Below are positions 1-8,714 of a stretch of DNA of 64,000 bases, piece by piece. A program made the translations under genes and the position numbers. Position 1 is the stretch's first letter. Every line of letters begins with the position of its first letter. A model generated the notes under the pieces. It did no database searches and was not told the DNA's origin. It worked only from the letters and a program-made list of their open reading frames with translations. The stretch is from VAZQ01 sp036557665 (GTDB taxonomy: Bacteria > Pseudomonadota > Alphaproteobacteria > Rhizobiales > Xanthobacteraceae), in NCBI GenBank assembly GCA_036557665.1, contig DATBHG010000117.1, forward strand, positions 19,128 through 83,127, read 5' to 3'.

Positions 1-81
1 TATGACGATGACGGGTCTTCCGCCTTCTCCGGCAATCGGAGCAGGCAGATAGGGCCGCGCTCTGAGCTCGAAGGAAGTCAC
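1..81 (-). CDS. Possible start of hpnK-like deacetylase, cut by left edge
   Basis: An open frame begins with GTG five bases after the hpnI stop and runs 27 codons into the left edge. It encodes VTSFELRARP and ends RPVIVI. HpnK proteins (YdjC-type deacetylases acting on BHT-N-acetylglucosamine) begin with a short hydrophobic strand just before a metal-binding ADDFG motif, and hpnK commonly follows hpnI, so this could be the beginning of hpnK. The diagnostic motif lies outside the window. Identity rests on gene order and is tentative; a GAGG sits only two bases before the GTG, closer than a normal ribosome site. Confidence 0.3.
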   Translation of the reverse strand, partial: MTSFELRARPYLPAPIAGEGGRPVIVI

Positions 82-85
82 GTCC

Positions 86-1237
86 TCACCGACGACTCTG
101 CGTCAATACTCCGTCCGCCACGGTGTAGCTCTTGCCGCGCCATTCGACTTCTCTGCCAAGGAAGCTCGTCAGGAAGACGGCGAAGGCGATCGCGTCCTGT
201 ACCGGGATGAGCCAGTAGCGATGGCGCGGCAGCGCAAATGCCCGCTCGATCGCCCAACAAAGCGCTACTCGGCATGTCAGCGCGGCACTGATGAGCAGGA
301 ATGCGCCGCTTACACCCAGCATGGCGGCAATGATCGAAAGGGCAAGAGGGTGCATCAATATGGTTCCGACATAACCGACCGGATCGATCCCCTGAACGGT
401 GCGAGCGGCGCGCAGCTGGCGCGTCCAGAGCGCGCGAAAATCGCGTTCAAAGCAAAGATGCCCGACCGTAAACCGCGAAACGACCACATCGCGGCTGAGT
501 GCGCGCACTGCGCTGCCGATTGCGTAGTCATCGGCAAGCTCGTCCACAAACGGGCGAAAGCCTCCGATCTGAGCCAGTACTTCCCGGCGCAGCGCAATGG
601 TCGCACCAAAGCACGGACGTGCCGCGTTGAAGCTGACTGCGGTGACGACATTGGGCAAAAATTGAAGATTGATGCTCATCGCGGAAAGCTGCGCCCAAAT
701 GCCTCCCGCGGGGACCCCGTGATAGGCGCAGGTCACCGCACCGATGCCTGGCTGCTGCAACTGAGCGACGAGGCTTCCGACATAGTGCTGGTCAACGACG
801 ATATCGCTGTCGGTGACCACCACGATCTCGTGGCTCATCGCCGCTTGCATGTTGATGAGATTCGAGACCTTGCGGTTCGAGCCATGCTCGGAAGATTCGA
901 CCGTGAGCTCGATCTCGGGATGCCTGGTCGCTTGCAGGAGACGGACCACCTCGATGGCAGGATCGCGCTCCTGCTGCACGCCGCAGATGACCTGCACGCG
1001 CCCGGGGTAAGCCTGCCGGCACAGGGAGGCGAGGCGGCAGAACAGGCCGGGCTCGTTGCCGCGCAGCGGCCTCAGGATGGTCACTGCGGGAAATGGTGCG
1101 CGTGCCGGCCTGCTGATGCGGGGGAAGCGCAGAATCAGGATGATCGCGGTCAGATGATAGAACGAGCCAAGGACCGCACCGGCGACGAAAACATCTATGA
1201 AGAACCTTGCGAGATTATGCTCAAAGACACTGGACAT
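86..1237 (-). CDS. hpnI: Hopanoid glycosyltransferase HpnI
   Basis: A 383-residue membrane glycosyltransferase of family GT2, of the ceramide-glucosyltransferase type. HpnI adds N-acetylglucosamine to bacteriohopanetetrol, the first step to BHT-glucosamine and BHT cyclitol ether. Visible features are an N-terminal membrane segment (about 12-35), the nucleotide-binding fold starting at FPAVTILRPLRG (about 49-60), the metal-binding DSD at 143-145, a later DELADDYAIG acidic motif, the RQLRAARTV segment in place of the family RQxRW motif, and a hydrophobic C-terminus. The ATG at 1237 gives the usual family length; an in-frame TTG at 1357 would add 40 residues with a hydrophobic stretch, and neither start has a strong ribosome site. 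It is divergent from the glycosyltransferase at 1483. Confidence 0.85.
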   Translation of the reverse strand: MSSVFEHNLARFFIDVFVAGAVLGSFYHLTAIILILRFPRISRPARAPFPAVTILRPLRGNEPGLFCRLASLCRQAYPGRVQVICGVQQERDPAIEVVRLLQATRHPEIELTVESSEHGSNRKVSNLINMQAAMSHEIVVVTDSDIVVDQHYVGSLVAQLQQPGIGAVTCAYHGVPAGGIWAQLSAMSINLQFLPNVVTAVSFNAARPCFGATIALRREVLAQIGGFRPFVDELADDYAIGSAVRALSRDVVVSRFTVGHLCFERDFRALWTRQLRAARTVQGIDPVGYVGTILMHPLALSIIAAMLGVSGAFLLISAALTCRVALCWAIERAFALPRHRYWLIPVQDAIAFAVFLTSFLGREVEWRGKSYTVADGVLTQSRR

Positions 1238-1482
1238 GTTGCTGGCTCGGGCGCCGAGCTTGCCCAAGGCGTCTTCCGTCGGGAAGCTGACATAGGGCAA
1301 AGGCAATAGCAACAATCGAACGATGGCTAAGTACAATACGTTCCAGCTTTTTTTCAACTACGGGCGTATATTCGATCAATTAAAAGCGCTGACGCTGCGC
1401 AGGGGGCGCGCCACGGAACCCGATACGCCTGCGGTCCATTGATCCGCGCGACAATCATTCACGCTCTTACTGAGAATGCGCC

Positions 1483-2637
1483 GTGGCATTCGCCTTCTCC
1501 TGCGTTTGGCTCATCCTGGTGGTCTGGCTTATCCGGCGCGCATTGCGCCAACGTCACCTGCTGCAGCCGATTGCTGTCGCGGCACCGCCCCAAGGCGAGC
1601 GGGCAGCGACGGTTGCCGTTATCGTTCCGGCACGCGACGAGGAGGCCAACATTGCGCGCTGTCTCACCAGCCTCCTCGAGCAGAGCTATCCCCAGCAGCA
1701 CCTCCGCGTTCTGATGATCGACGATCATTCCAGCGATGATACCGCGGCCATAACGGCATCGCTGGCCAAAGATCATGCGCAGCTTGTGGTGCTGCGCAGC
1801 CCGCCGCTGCCTCCCGGCTGGATCGGCAAGTCCCATGCCTGCTGGGTCGGCGCGAGAGCGGTCCCCGCCGATGCCGAATGGTTGTGCTTCATGGATGCGG
1901 ACGTCTGGGCGGAGCCGATGCTCCTGGCAAGCGCCCTCGCGGCTGCGGAGGGCGAGCACCTCGATCTCCTGTCGCTTGCTCCGCGCCAGCAGCTCGAAAG
2001 CTTCGCCGAGCGCCTGGTGATGCCTTGCGGGCTTTACCTGCTCGCATTCCGCCAGGATCTGCAGAGTCTCCAGTCCCCCCACAGCAAGGATGCGACCGCG
2101 ACCGGTCAGTTCATCCTTGTCCGATCACGCCCGTATAAAGCAGTCGGAGGGCATGCCGCCGTGCGGACGGCGATCTGCGAGGATGTGGAGCTGGCAAGGC
2201 TGCTCAAGCGCTGCGGCTGGCGGGTGGCGCTGGGGGACGGCAGAGAGCTGCTCTCGACCCGGATGTACACGGGATGGTCGACCCTGTGGGTCGGCGTCTC
2301 CAAGAACCTGGTCGACATGCTGGGCGGGCCGCCGGCGACCGTAATTACGGCGGCCGTAGCCGTCTTGCTCGCCTGGGCGGCCTGGCTCATCCCGGCCTTC
2401 GATGCTGCAGGGTGCATGGGCGGCAGCAAGGAAGCTTGTTTGGCCCTCATACCCGGCCTGGCTGGCTCGGCCGCTATCTTTGGACTGCACATGGCGGGTG
2501 CGTCCTACTTCCGCGCACCGCTCTGGTACGGCCTTCTTTTCCCTCTCGGATACACGGCGGGTGCGATGATGGCATTGGACAGCGTCCGCCGCCGCTTAAC
2601 TCACCGCATCAGCTGGAAGGGCCGCACCTATTCATGA
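1483..2637 (+). CDS. Membrane family 2 glycosyltransferase (HpnB/CrtQ-like)
   Basis: A 384-residue GT2 enzyme. It has an N-terminal membrane helix (about 3-19), a nucleotide-binding start VAVIVPARDEEANI (about 45-58), DDHSSDD near 80-86, the metal-binding DAD at 138-140, an acceptor-side ICEDVELA motif near 232-239, and two or more C-terminal membrane segments. The layout resembles hopanoid-associated HpnB and carotenoid-type glycosyltransferases; its position between hpnI and hpnJ supports a hopanoid lipid substrate, but the acceptor is unproved. The start is GTG, preceded by a weak purine stretch. The stop overlaps the next start as ATGA, so the two genes are probably translationally coupled. 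Confidence 0.7.
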   Translation: MAFAFSCVWLILVVWLIRRALRQRHLLQPIAVAAPPQGERAATVAVIVPARDEEANIARCLTSLLEQSYPQQHLRVLMIDDHSSDDTAAITASLAKDHAQLVVLRSPPLPPGWIGKSHACWVGARAVPADAEWLCFMDADVWAEPMLLASALAAAEGEHLDLLSLAPRQQLESFAERLVMPCGLYLLAFRQDLQSLQSPHSKDATATGQFILVRSRPYKAVGGHAAVRTAICEDVELARLLKRCGWRVALGDGRELLSTRMYTGWSTLWVGVSKNLVDMLGGPPATVITAAVAVLLAWAAWLIPAFDAAGCMGGSKEACLALIPGLAGSAAIFGLHMAGASYFRAPLWYGLLFPLGYTAGAMMALDSVRRRLTHRISWKGRTYS

Positions 2638-3731
2638 ACGACTCCAAAGAGGAGCAGCTGCCAGCCCCAGGAAGGGACCACGAGCACGTCGACCGGATTT
2701 CCAGCCAAACTACGATCTTCGTCCTCGTTGCCATCTTATTCCTGCTGTACGCGGTGCGCTGGATATTGCTGCCGTTCGTGCTTTCCGGTCTGCTCGCCTA
2801 CATCTGCACACCGGCAATCGAATGGCTGAGGGCGAGGACCGGTGTGCCGCGCGCCCTTGTTGCGACGGGCGTATTTCTGCTGCTTCTGGCAATCGCGGCA
2901 TTGTCCGCCCAGATCCTCGTACCGCCGCTCATAGCCGAGTCGACGCGGGTGCTGACCGACCTGCAAAAGGTGGTCGAGAGCCTGGCGGGCGGCACCCTCG
3001 GGACCAAGACCATCTCGGTCTTCGGAGAGCCGATGGATGCTGCACAGGTCTCTCAAGCCGTGGTCACGGCGCTGCGCAACTGGCTAGGGGATCCCGGCCG
3101 AATGGCCCTGTTTGGAGGCGTCGCCTTTGCGAGCGTCTTCGGCCTCTTTCTCAGCCTGGTTCTGCTCTTCTATTTCCTCTTGAATGGTCCGGAAATCGCA
3201 CAGGGTCTGCTGCGCCTTTCTCCGCCCATGCAGCGCCCGCTGCTGCACCATATCTGGACCCGTGTTGATCCCGTGCTCAAACGCTACTTCGTCGGCGTCG
3301 TTGTAGTGGTCGCCTACGCGGCGTCGGCCGCCTATGTGGGTCTGGGGCTTGTGCTCGGAATTCCCCACGCCGTGATCCTGGCCCTGCTGACGGGTGTCCT
3401 CGAGATGATTCCCATGGTCGGTCCGGGCGCAGCCGCGGTCATTGCGGGGATAGTCGCCGTGCATTACGCGACCGGAGTGGGCCCGATCATTGCCTACGCA
3501 ATCTACGCTGCAGCGTTGCGGCTGTCGATCGATCAACTATTTGGGCCGTTGGCGCTTGGAACCGCGGCACGGGTGCACCCCGTCCTGGTGATCTTCTGCT
3601 TTCTGGCCGGGGGCCTCCTTTTCGGCATTCCCGGAGTAATCCTGGCTATTCCGGTGGCCCTTACCGTGAAGGTCACGCTCGCAATCCTTTACGACGAATC
3701 TACGGGGCGCGCGGAGCCGAAAGCCCGATAG
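2634..3731 (+). CDS. AI-2E/PerM family membrane transporter
   Basis: A 365-residue polytopic membrane protein of the AI-2E transporter (PerM/YdiK) family. The N-terminus has two helices (WILLPFVLSGLLAYICTPAIE region), followed by a hydrophilic domain rich in valine and leucine, then five or six C-terminal helices containing the family segments LLTGVLEMIPMVGPG and FGIPGVILAIPVA. The start is the ATG overlapping the upstream stop by four bases. Family members are mostly uncharacterised exporters or ion-coupled carriers. Coupling to a lipid glycosyltransferase next to hpnJ suggests a role in envelope lipid export or homeostasis, which is inference only. Confidence 0.8.
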   Translation: MNDSKEEQLPAPGRDHEHVDRISSQTTIFVLVAILFLLYAVRWILLPFVLSGLLAYICTPAIEWLRARTGVPRALVATGVFLLLLAIAALSAQILVPPLIAESTRVLTDLQKVVESLAGGTLGTKTISVFGEPMDAAQVSQAVVTALRNWLGDPGRMALFGGVAFASVFGLFLSLVLLFYFLLNGPEIAQGLLRLSPPMQRPLLHHIWTRVDPVLKRYFVGVVVVVAYAASAAYVGLGLVLGIPHAVILALLTGVLEMIPMVGPGAAAVIAGIVAVHYATGVGPIIAYAIYAAALRLSIDQLFGPLALGTAARVHPVLVIFCFLAGGLLFGIPGVILAIPVALTVKVTLAILYDESTGRAEPKAR

Positions 3732-3961
3732 TCTACTCGTTCAAATCCAGGTGAGGATCCACCGAAGATCCCACCGCTCAGCGGCAGACTCTCTCGGTAT
3801 CGCGCTCGATGAACGTCGATGTGCACTGATGCAACTTTCCGGCCCGGAGAATTGTTTGTCGGACGGGAGAGATGGTCGTGTCCTGGTGTTCCTCTCCCGC
3901 CAGCAGCTCGTCAGTCAGTACGCATGCTCGAGCACGACCAGGTTGGAACGTGAGCCGAATC

Positions 3962-5398
3962 ATGTCGCGAACCTTGTTTCTGCAGGCTCCCGCCTTTGAC
4001 GGCTTCGACGGCGGCGCGGGCTCGCGCTACCAAGCCCGGCGGGAGATCCGCTCGTTCTGGTACCCGACATGGCTGGCGCAAGCCGCGGCGCTGGTGCCCG
4101 GGAGCAGGCTCGTTGACGCGACGCCCCACGGGATCTCGCTTGCGGAGATCGCGCGCGCGGCGCCCGACTATGACCTTGCGGTGCTGCATACCTCCACGCC
4201 GTCCTTCGCGTCCGATGTGCGCGCCCTCGAAGCATTGAAAGCCGCCAATCCTGCTTTGAAGGCGGGCTTCGTCGGGGCGAAGGTGGCCGTCGAGCCTGCC
4301 GGCAGCCTGGCGGCATCTGCCAGCATCGACTTCGTCGCCGGCAACGAGTTCGATTTCACCATCCTGGAAATGGCGCAAGGGCGCGACTGGGCGCATATCC
4401 ACGGCCTCTCGTATCGCGATCGGACCGGAACGATCAGGCACAATCCGCCGCGCGAGATCCTCGAGGACATGGACCGGCTGCCGCTCGTCTCTCCGATCTA
4501 CAAACGGGATCTCATCATCGAAAAATACTTCATCGGCTATCTGCAACATCCGTATCTTTCGCTCTACACCGGTCGAGGCTGTAAATCACGATGCACGTTC
4601 TGCCTGTGGCCGCAGACGGTCGGCGGCCATCGCTATCGCACCCGCAGCGTCGGCAACGTGATCGAGGAGATTGCCTGGGCACGCAGCGCGATGCCGCAGG
4701 TAAAGGAATTCTTCTTCGACGACGACACCTTCACCGACGACCGGCGGCGCGCGGAGGCCATTGCGCGTGAGCTGGGCAAGATGGGCGTAACCTGGTCGTG
4801 CAACGCAAAAGCGAATGTGCCACGCGAGACGCTGAAGATCCTGCGCAACAACGGATTGCGTCTTCTGCTGGTCGGCTATGAATCCGGCAACCAGCAGATC
4901 CTGCACAACATCAAGAAGGGCATGCGGGTCGACGTGGCGCGGGCGTTCACCAAGGATTGTCACGAGCTCGGCATCACCATTCACGGCACCTTCATTCTCG
5001 GCCTGCCCGGAGAGACAAAGGAGACGATCGAGGAAACCATCCGGTTTGCGACCGAGATCAACCCACACACGATCCAGGTGTCCATCGCCGCGCCCTATCC
5101 CGGCACGTACCTGCATCGGCAGGCGGTGGAGAACGGATGGCTCGACGAGGAGCACGCCGAGCTTGTCGACGAAAGCGGCGTTCAGCTCGCACCGCTTCAC
5201 TATCCTCATCTCGGCCATCAGGTGATCTTTCACTCGGTCGAGGACTTCTATCGCCGGTTCTATTTTCGCGCACCGAAGATCGCTTCGATCGTTTCAGAGA
5301 TGGCTCGCCGTCCGCAAACCACATACCGCAGGCTGCGGGAGGGCGTTGAGTTCTTCCAGTTCCTGCGGCAGCACCGGCACCGAGAGCTCGCGCACTAG
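3962..5398 (+). CDS. hpnJ: Hopanoid radical SAM protein HpnJ
   Basis: A 478-residue B12-binding-type radical SAM protein. The N-terminus TLFLQAPAFDGFDGGAGSRY is characteristic of HpnJ. The iron-sulfur motif CxxxCxxC is at C207, C211 and C214 (GCKSRCTFC), followed by the FFFDDDTFTDD segment and a later FILGLPGETKETIEETI motif seen in this class. HpnJ is required for turning BHT-glucosamine into BHT cyclitol ether, apparently by contracting the sugar ring. The ATG at 3962 starts the conserved sequence; the 30 in-frame residues upstream do not look like family sequence. Genes for the two other steps (hpnI and perhaps hpnK) are close by on the other strand. Confidence 0.9.
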   Translation: MSRTLFLQAPAFDGFDGGAGSRYQARREIRSFWYPTWLAQAAALVPGSRLVDATPHGISLAEIARAAPDYDLAVLHTSTPSFASDVRALEALKAANPALKAGFVGAKVAVEPAGSLAASASIDFVAGNEFDFTILEMAQGRDWAHIHGLSYRDRTGTIRHNPPREILEDMDRLPLVSPIYKRDLIIEKYFIGYLQHPYLSLYTGRGCKSRCTFCLWPQTVGGHRYRTRSVGNVIEEIAWARSAMPQVKEFFFDDDTFTDDRRRAEAIARELGKMGVTWSCNAKANVPRETLKILRNNGLRLLLVGYESGNQQILHNIKKGMRVDVARAFTKDCHELGITIHGTFILGLPGETKETIEETIRFATEINPHTIQVSIAAPYPGTYLHRQAVENGWLDEEHAELVDESGVQLAPLHYPHLGHQVIFHSVEDFYRRFYFRAPKIASIVSEMARRPQTTYRRLREGVEFFQFLRQHRHRELAH

Positions 5399-5502
5399 CG
5401 TAGCGCCGGGTTTCAGAGGTCACTACGCCGTGTTTGTTTAAGCTTTCGGTAACCATTATGGCGCACCATAGCCGGCGAGGTTGACGTATCCATGGGCGGC
5501 GG

Positions 5503-6711
5503 ATGTTCTACACCCTCGCGGAAGCGGCGAAGGCGAGCGGCTTTGGTGCCTCCGCGATTCGGACCGCGATCGAGCGCGGGCAGATTGCTGCGATCAGAGA
5601 TTTGTTCGACGAATGGCAGGTGGAAGACAGCGAGCTTCACCGGCTGTACTTCCCGGTCGGACCTTCCATTGCCAAATCCAACGAAGGCTTAGGCAGTGTG
5701 CCACACTCCGCCGCTGCGCGGGAAGGACTGAGCGGAACGCAACTCAAAGAGGCTGACTACACCGGCCGAGATGACTGTGAGAAAGTAGCCCCGGAACCCG
5801 GCGAGCCCCACGACGGCCGAGCAACGCAAGGCAGTGCACCTGAGCGGATAGACGTGGTCACATGCATGCCCTGCGGTGCCCAAAACGATGGAACGGATGT
5901 TGAGCGAGCTCCTCTTGGGTCGCAGTGCCTGGCTCCTGTTCCAGAGCCGAGCGAGACAGAGCGGGACGCAAGTGAAAACGCGCGGGTGCGGTTCTGGGCA
6001 TTGGATCATACGGATCGGATCGCCCTCGGAAATGCATTGTTCTGGGGCAGCGAAATCAAAATCGACGATCGCCCCGAGACGGTGGAGCAGGCAATGCGCT
6101 CCGGCGCCGATCGACGCTCTGCGATTGTCCTCACCGGCGCGGTGCTCACAGCATTACTGATAGGTTGGATTGGGGGGCTGGGCACATACCACCTCCTCGG
6201 CCGCAGTCTCGTCTCGGTTTCAGATGAGCGCCGCAGCTGTTCGACGGGGCAAGTTGCGGCTGCTGACAAGGAACGTCACGACGCTGGTGCCGGCACATTG
6301 GTCACTGGAAGCATCCCGCCCTCAGCGGCTGCCGAAAACAGAGCAAAGCGGCGCTCCTCGCAGAGCACGCTCCAGGGAACCGGGTCGCGGACCAGCAGAG
6401 TTGCATCGATTGCACGTCAAAGTTCCACCGAAGCGACATCGGACAGTCCCTGGGACCCGTTGGCCAGCGCACGCCAGACCACTAACGAGTTTCCCAGGCG
6501 CGTACCCTTACCCGAGACCAGGCCTGGCAGCATTGAAGGCTGGACGGTGCGCAGCGTTTACAACGGCACTGCAGTTTTGGAAGGGCCGAAGGGCGTATGG
6601 ACGGCGGCGCGCGGAGACACGGTGCCGGGACTGGGAAGAGTCGACTCGATCGTGCTGTGGGGCAGCCGCTGGATCGTCGCGACAACGCGGGGTCTCGTTA
6701 CCACCCCCTGA
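5503..6711 (+). CDS. HTH-like, single-TM protein with PilP-like C-terminus
   Basis: A 402-residue protein with an unusual domain order. Residues 1-30 (FYTLAEAAKASGFGASAIRT) look like an excisionase/MerR-type helix-turn-helix. Residues 60-200 are low-complexity and hydrophilic. A single membrane helix covers about 207-229 (IVLTGAVLTALLIGWIGGLG), then a serine- and arginine-rich linker. Residues 345-402 form a small beta-rich domain with RGDTVPGLGRVDSIV and RWIVATTRGLVTTP, resembling PilP-like domains of Rhizobiales membrane proteins. The N-terminus would be cytoplasmic and the C-terminal domain periplasmic. I cannot assign a function. It ends two bases before the convergent RlpA-like gene. Confidence 0.6.
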   Translation: MFYTLAEAAKASGFGASAIRTAIERGQIAAIRDLFDEWQVEDSELHRLYFPVGPSIAKSNEGLGSVPHSAAAREGLSGTQLKEADYTGRDDCEKVAPEPGEPHDGRATQGSAPERIDVVTCMPCGAQNDGTDVERAPLGSQCLAPVPEPSETERDASENARVRFWALDHTDRIALGNALFWGSEIKIDDRPETVEQAMRSGADRRSAIVLTGAVLTALLIGWIGGLGTYHLLGRSLVSVSDERRSCSTGQVAAADKERHDAGAGTLVTGSIPPSAAAENRAKRRSSQSTLQGTGSRTSRVASIARQSSTEATSDSPWDPLASARQTTNEFPRRVPLPETRPGSIEGWTVRSVYNGTAVLEGPKGVWTAARGDTVPGLGRVDSIVLWGSRWIVATTRGLVTTP

Positions 6712-6712
6712 G

Positions 6713-7048
6713 CTATTCCTTGCTGACCGACACCGCCGCGAGGCCGTTCATCCCAATGGCTTTCGCCGCGGCCGGCGTAAGATCTATCACGCGTCCGCGC
6801 ACGAATGGTCCGCGATCGGTAATGGTGACTTTGACGCTCTGACCGTTGCGCTTGTTGGTGACGCGAACCTGAGTTCCACATGGAAGCGTCTTGTGTGCGG
6901 CCGTGAGACCGGCCTCATTGAGCTCCCCGCCGCAGGCAACCCGGTGACCGCTTTCGCGACCGTATTGCGAGGCGATGCCTTCTTCCGCATCCGCGGAACC
7001 CAGGAGAGCTGTGAGGAGCGAAGCAATGTAGATGATGAACCAAACCAT
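6713..7048 (-). CDS. RlpA-like double-psi beta-barrel secreted protein
   Basis: A 111-residue exported protein with a signal peptide (about 1-21, MVWFIIYIASLLTALLGSADA without charged residues early) and one RlpA-type double-psi beta-barrel. Family motifs visible are GIASQYG, the GLTAAHKTLPCGTQVRVTN segment and VTITDRGPFVRGRVIDLTPAAA, with the conserved aspartate of TDRGPF. RlpA proteins cut or bind denuded peptidoglycan at the septum. It lacks the SPOR domain of full RlpA, so it may be a minimal lytic transglycosylase-like protein. The ATG at 7048 is fixed by a strong AAGGAGGT ribosome site eight bases upstream; longer forms are unlikely. Confidence 0.8.
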   Translation of the reverse strand: MVWFIIYIASLLTALLGSADAEEGIASQYGRESGHRVACGGELNEAGLTAAHKTLPCGTQVRVTNKRNGQSVKVTITDRGPFVRGRVIDLTPAAAKAIGMNGLAAVSVSKE

Positions 7049-7195
7049 TCGTGCTGACCTCCTTCGTGTGAAGGGGCGCACGTAGGCATTGATCTAAATA
7101 CGAGCAAATCGTTCGGCGCAGGTCAGGGATTACGAGAACGCCGTGCACGAGCTTGACTTGCCAAAGATGTGCCACATTCGCTCATGGCTACGCCG

Positions 7196-8371
7196 TCATC
7201 GAGCGATGCGATCATAGTAGGCCTGCAGCACGGCGACGACTTCTGGCCGACTGAATTCCTCGGGAATTTTCTCGTGCTTGGCAAACATCTCGCGCAGCCG
7301 CGTGCCCGAGATCTGCAGCCGATCCTCGGCTCCATGCGGACAGGTTCGCGCCGTTGCCATGCCATCGCATTTGTAACAGAAAAACGTGACATCCAGCTTG
7401 AGCGGCTGAATGACCAGGCTGCCGGGCGGCAGCGTGTCAAAGATGTGGTGAGCGTCGAGGGGGCCGTAATAGCTGCCAACCCCCGCGTGGTCGCGCCCAA
7501 TGATGAGGTAGGAGCAGCCAAAATTCTGCCGGATTAACGCATGCAGCAGAGCCTCGCGTGGCCCGGCATACCGCATCTCGATCGGATAGCCGGCCTGGAT
7601 GCAGGTACCAGGCACGAAGTAGTGCTGGGTGAGCACATCGATGGCCCTGGTCCGCACGTCCGCAGGGATGTCTCCTGCTTTGAGCGCACCCAGCACCTGG
7701 TGGATGAGGACTCCATCGCAGACTTCAATCGCGATCTTCGCCAGGTACTCGTGGCTGCGATGCATGGGGTTGCGCGTTTGAAATGCCGCGACTCGACTCC
7801 AACCCCTCTCGGCGAATAGCGCGCGGGTCTCGGCTGGCCGGTAATAGAGCCCTTGATATTGGCTCGGGTAGGTCCCCTCGCTCAGAGCAGCTACCCTGCC
7901 GGCGAGATTGACCGCGCCTTGCTCCATGACCTTGGCCACACCCGGATGCTTCGGATCCACGGTACGAAATACGTGCTGGCATTCGAACGATCTGTCGATC
8001 GTGTACTTTTCGGTGACTTCGAGCTCGCCCATGATCTCGCCCGTGTTCTGGGCGACAAGTGCTACAGTTGCGTTGACGGCGATTCGATCAGCCAGATCCT
8101 TGGCGCAGGAGAGCGTAACCGGGATCGGCCAGAACAGGCCGGTCGAGAGCTTCATATCAGCGCAGCAACGCCGCCAGTCCTCCTGCCCCATGAAACCGGC
8201 AAGCGGGGTGTAGGCGCCCATGCCCAACATGAGGAAGTCCGATGTCTCGCGGCTGGTCATAGGCACCTGGATGCGCTTCTCTGCGCGCCTGAGTCTCTCT
8301 TTGCGCTCGGCCTCGGGCAGCAGAAGCGGCATGAGCTCGGCCCTGCCATGGGGCGGCACCAGCTTGGACAT
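7196..8371 (-). CDS. sat: Sulfate adenylyltransferase (ATP sulfurylase) Sat
   Basis: A 391-residue homo-oligomeric ATP sulfurylase of the dissimilatory type. The nucleotide-binding QTRNPMHRSH is at 198-207 and GRDHAGVG at 292-299. A C332/C335/C344/H346 cluster (CYKC...CPH) matches the zinc site of sulfur-oxidiser and sulfate-reducer enzymes. In sulfur oxidation it runs in reverse, making ATP and sulfate from APS and pyrophosphate. The gene is divergent from aprMBA, whose product forms APS from sulfite and AMP, so the two form a complete indirect sulfite oxidation route. The ATG at 8371 has AGGGA eight bases upstream; 31 in-frame residues further upstream do not resemble the family. Confidence 0.93.
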   Translation of the reverse strand: MSKLVPPHGRAELMPLLLPEAERKERLRRAEKRIQVPMTSRETSDFLMLGMGAYTPLAGFMGQEDWRRCCADMKLSTGLFWPIPVTLSCAKDLADRIAVNATVALVAQNTGEIMGELEVTEKYTIDRSFECQHVFRTVDPKHPGVAKVMEQGAVNLAGRVAALSEGTYPSQYQGLYYRPAETRALFAERGWSRVAAFQTRNPMHRSHEYLAKIAIEVCDGVLIHQVLGALKAGDIPADVRTRAIDVLTQHYFVPGTCIQAGYPIEMRYAGPREALLHALIRQNFGCSYLIIGRDHAGVGSYYGPLDAHHIFDTLPPGSLVIQPLKLDVTFFCYKCDGMATARTCPHGAEDRLQISGTRLREMFAKHEKIPEEFSRPEVVAVLQAYYDRIAR

Positions 8372-8714
8372 GAAACTATTCCCTGCGTCGTTTGACGCCC
8401 GTGTAGGCCACGAAATCGGGGTCAGGGCAATGGAGCGAGTGCGCATTGCAGCACGATGAAACACTCAGGCTATGAGCCTATTCACCAAACCCGCTAGATC
8501 GAGCAGTCCGCCATGACGCGCCCGCACTGCCTGTCTTGAAGCCTCTCAAAACTCTGCTAGATTGCGACCAAAGGGGGACCATGCGGCCACATCGCGCACA
8601 AGCAACAACACGATCGCGCGTCCTTCCGAGCCGCTCGCTCCTGGATACCGAACCGGTCGGCTACGCGGCGGAGCTGTTCGAGATGATCAAGTGAGGCAGG
8701 CGGAGCGATGTAAG
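8372..8714. promoter_or_regulatory. Divergent control region between sat and aprMBA
   Basis: This 343-base gene-free stretch must carry the promoters for sat (leftward) and aprMBA (rightward). It contains a small palindrome AGGCT-ATG-AGCCT at 8467-8479. A TTG-started frame from 8562 is in phase with aprM but does not look like the family N-terminus. I could not identify a specific regulator site with confidence. Confidence 0.4.

Noticed and set aside
6170..7057. A 295-codon + strand frame running through the RlpA-like gene
   Set aside because: The RlpA-like gene has a strong ribosome site, signal peptide and family motifs on the other strand.
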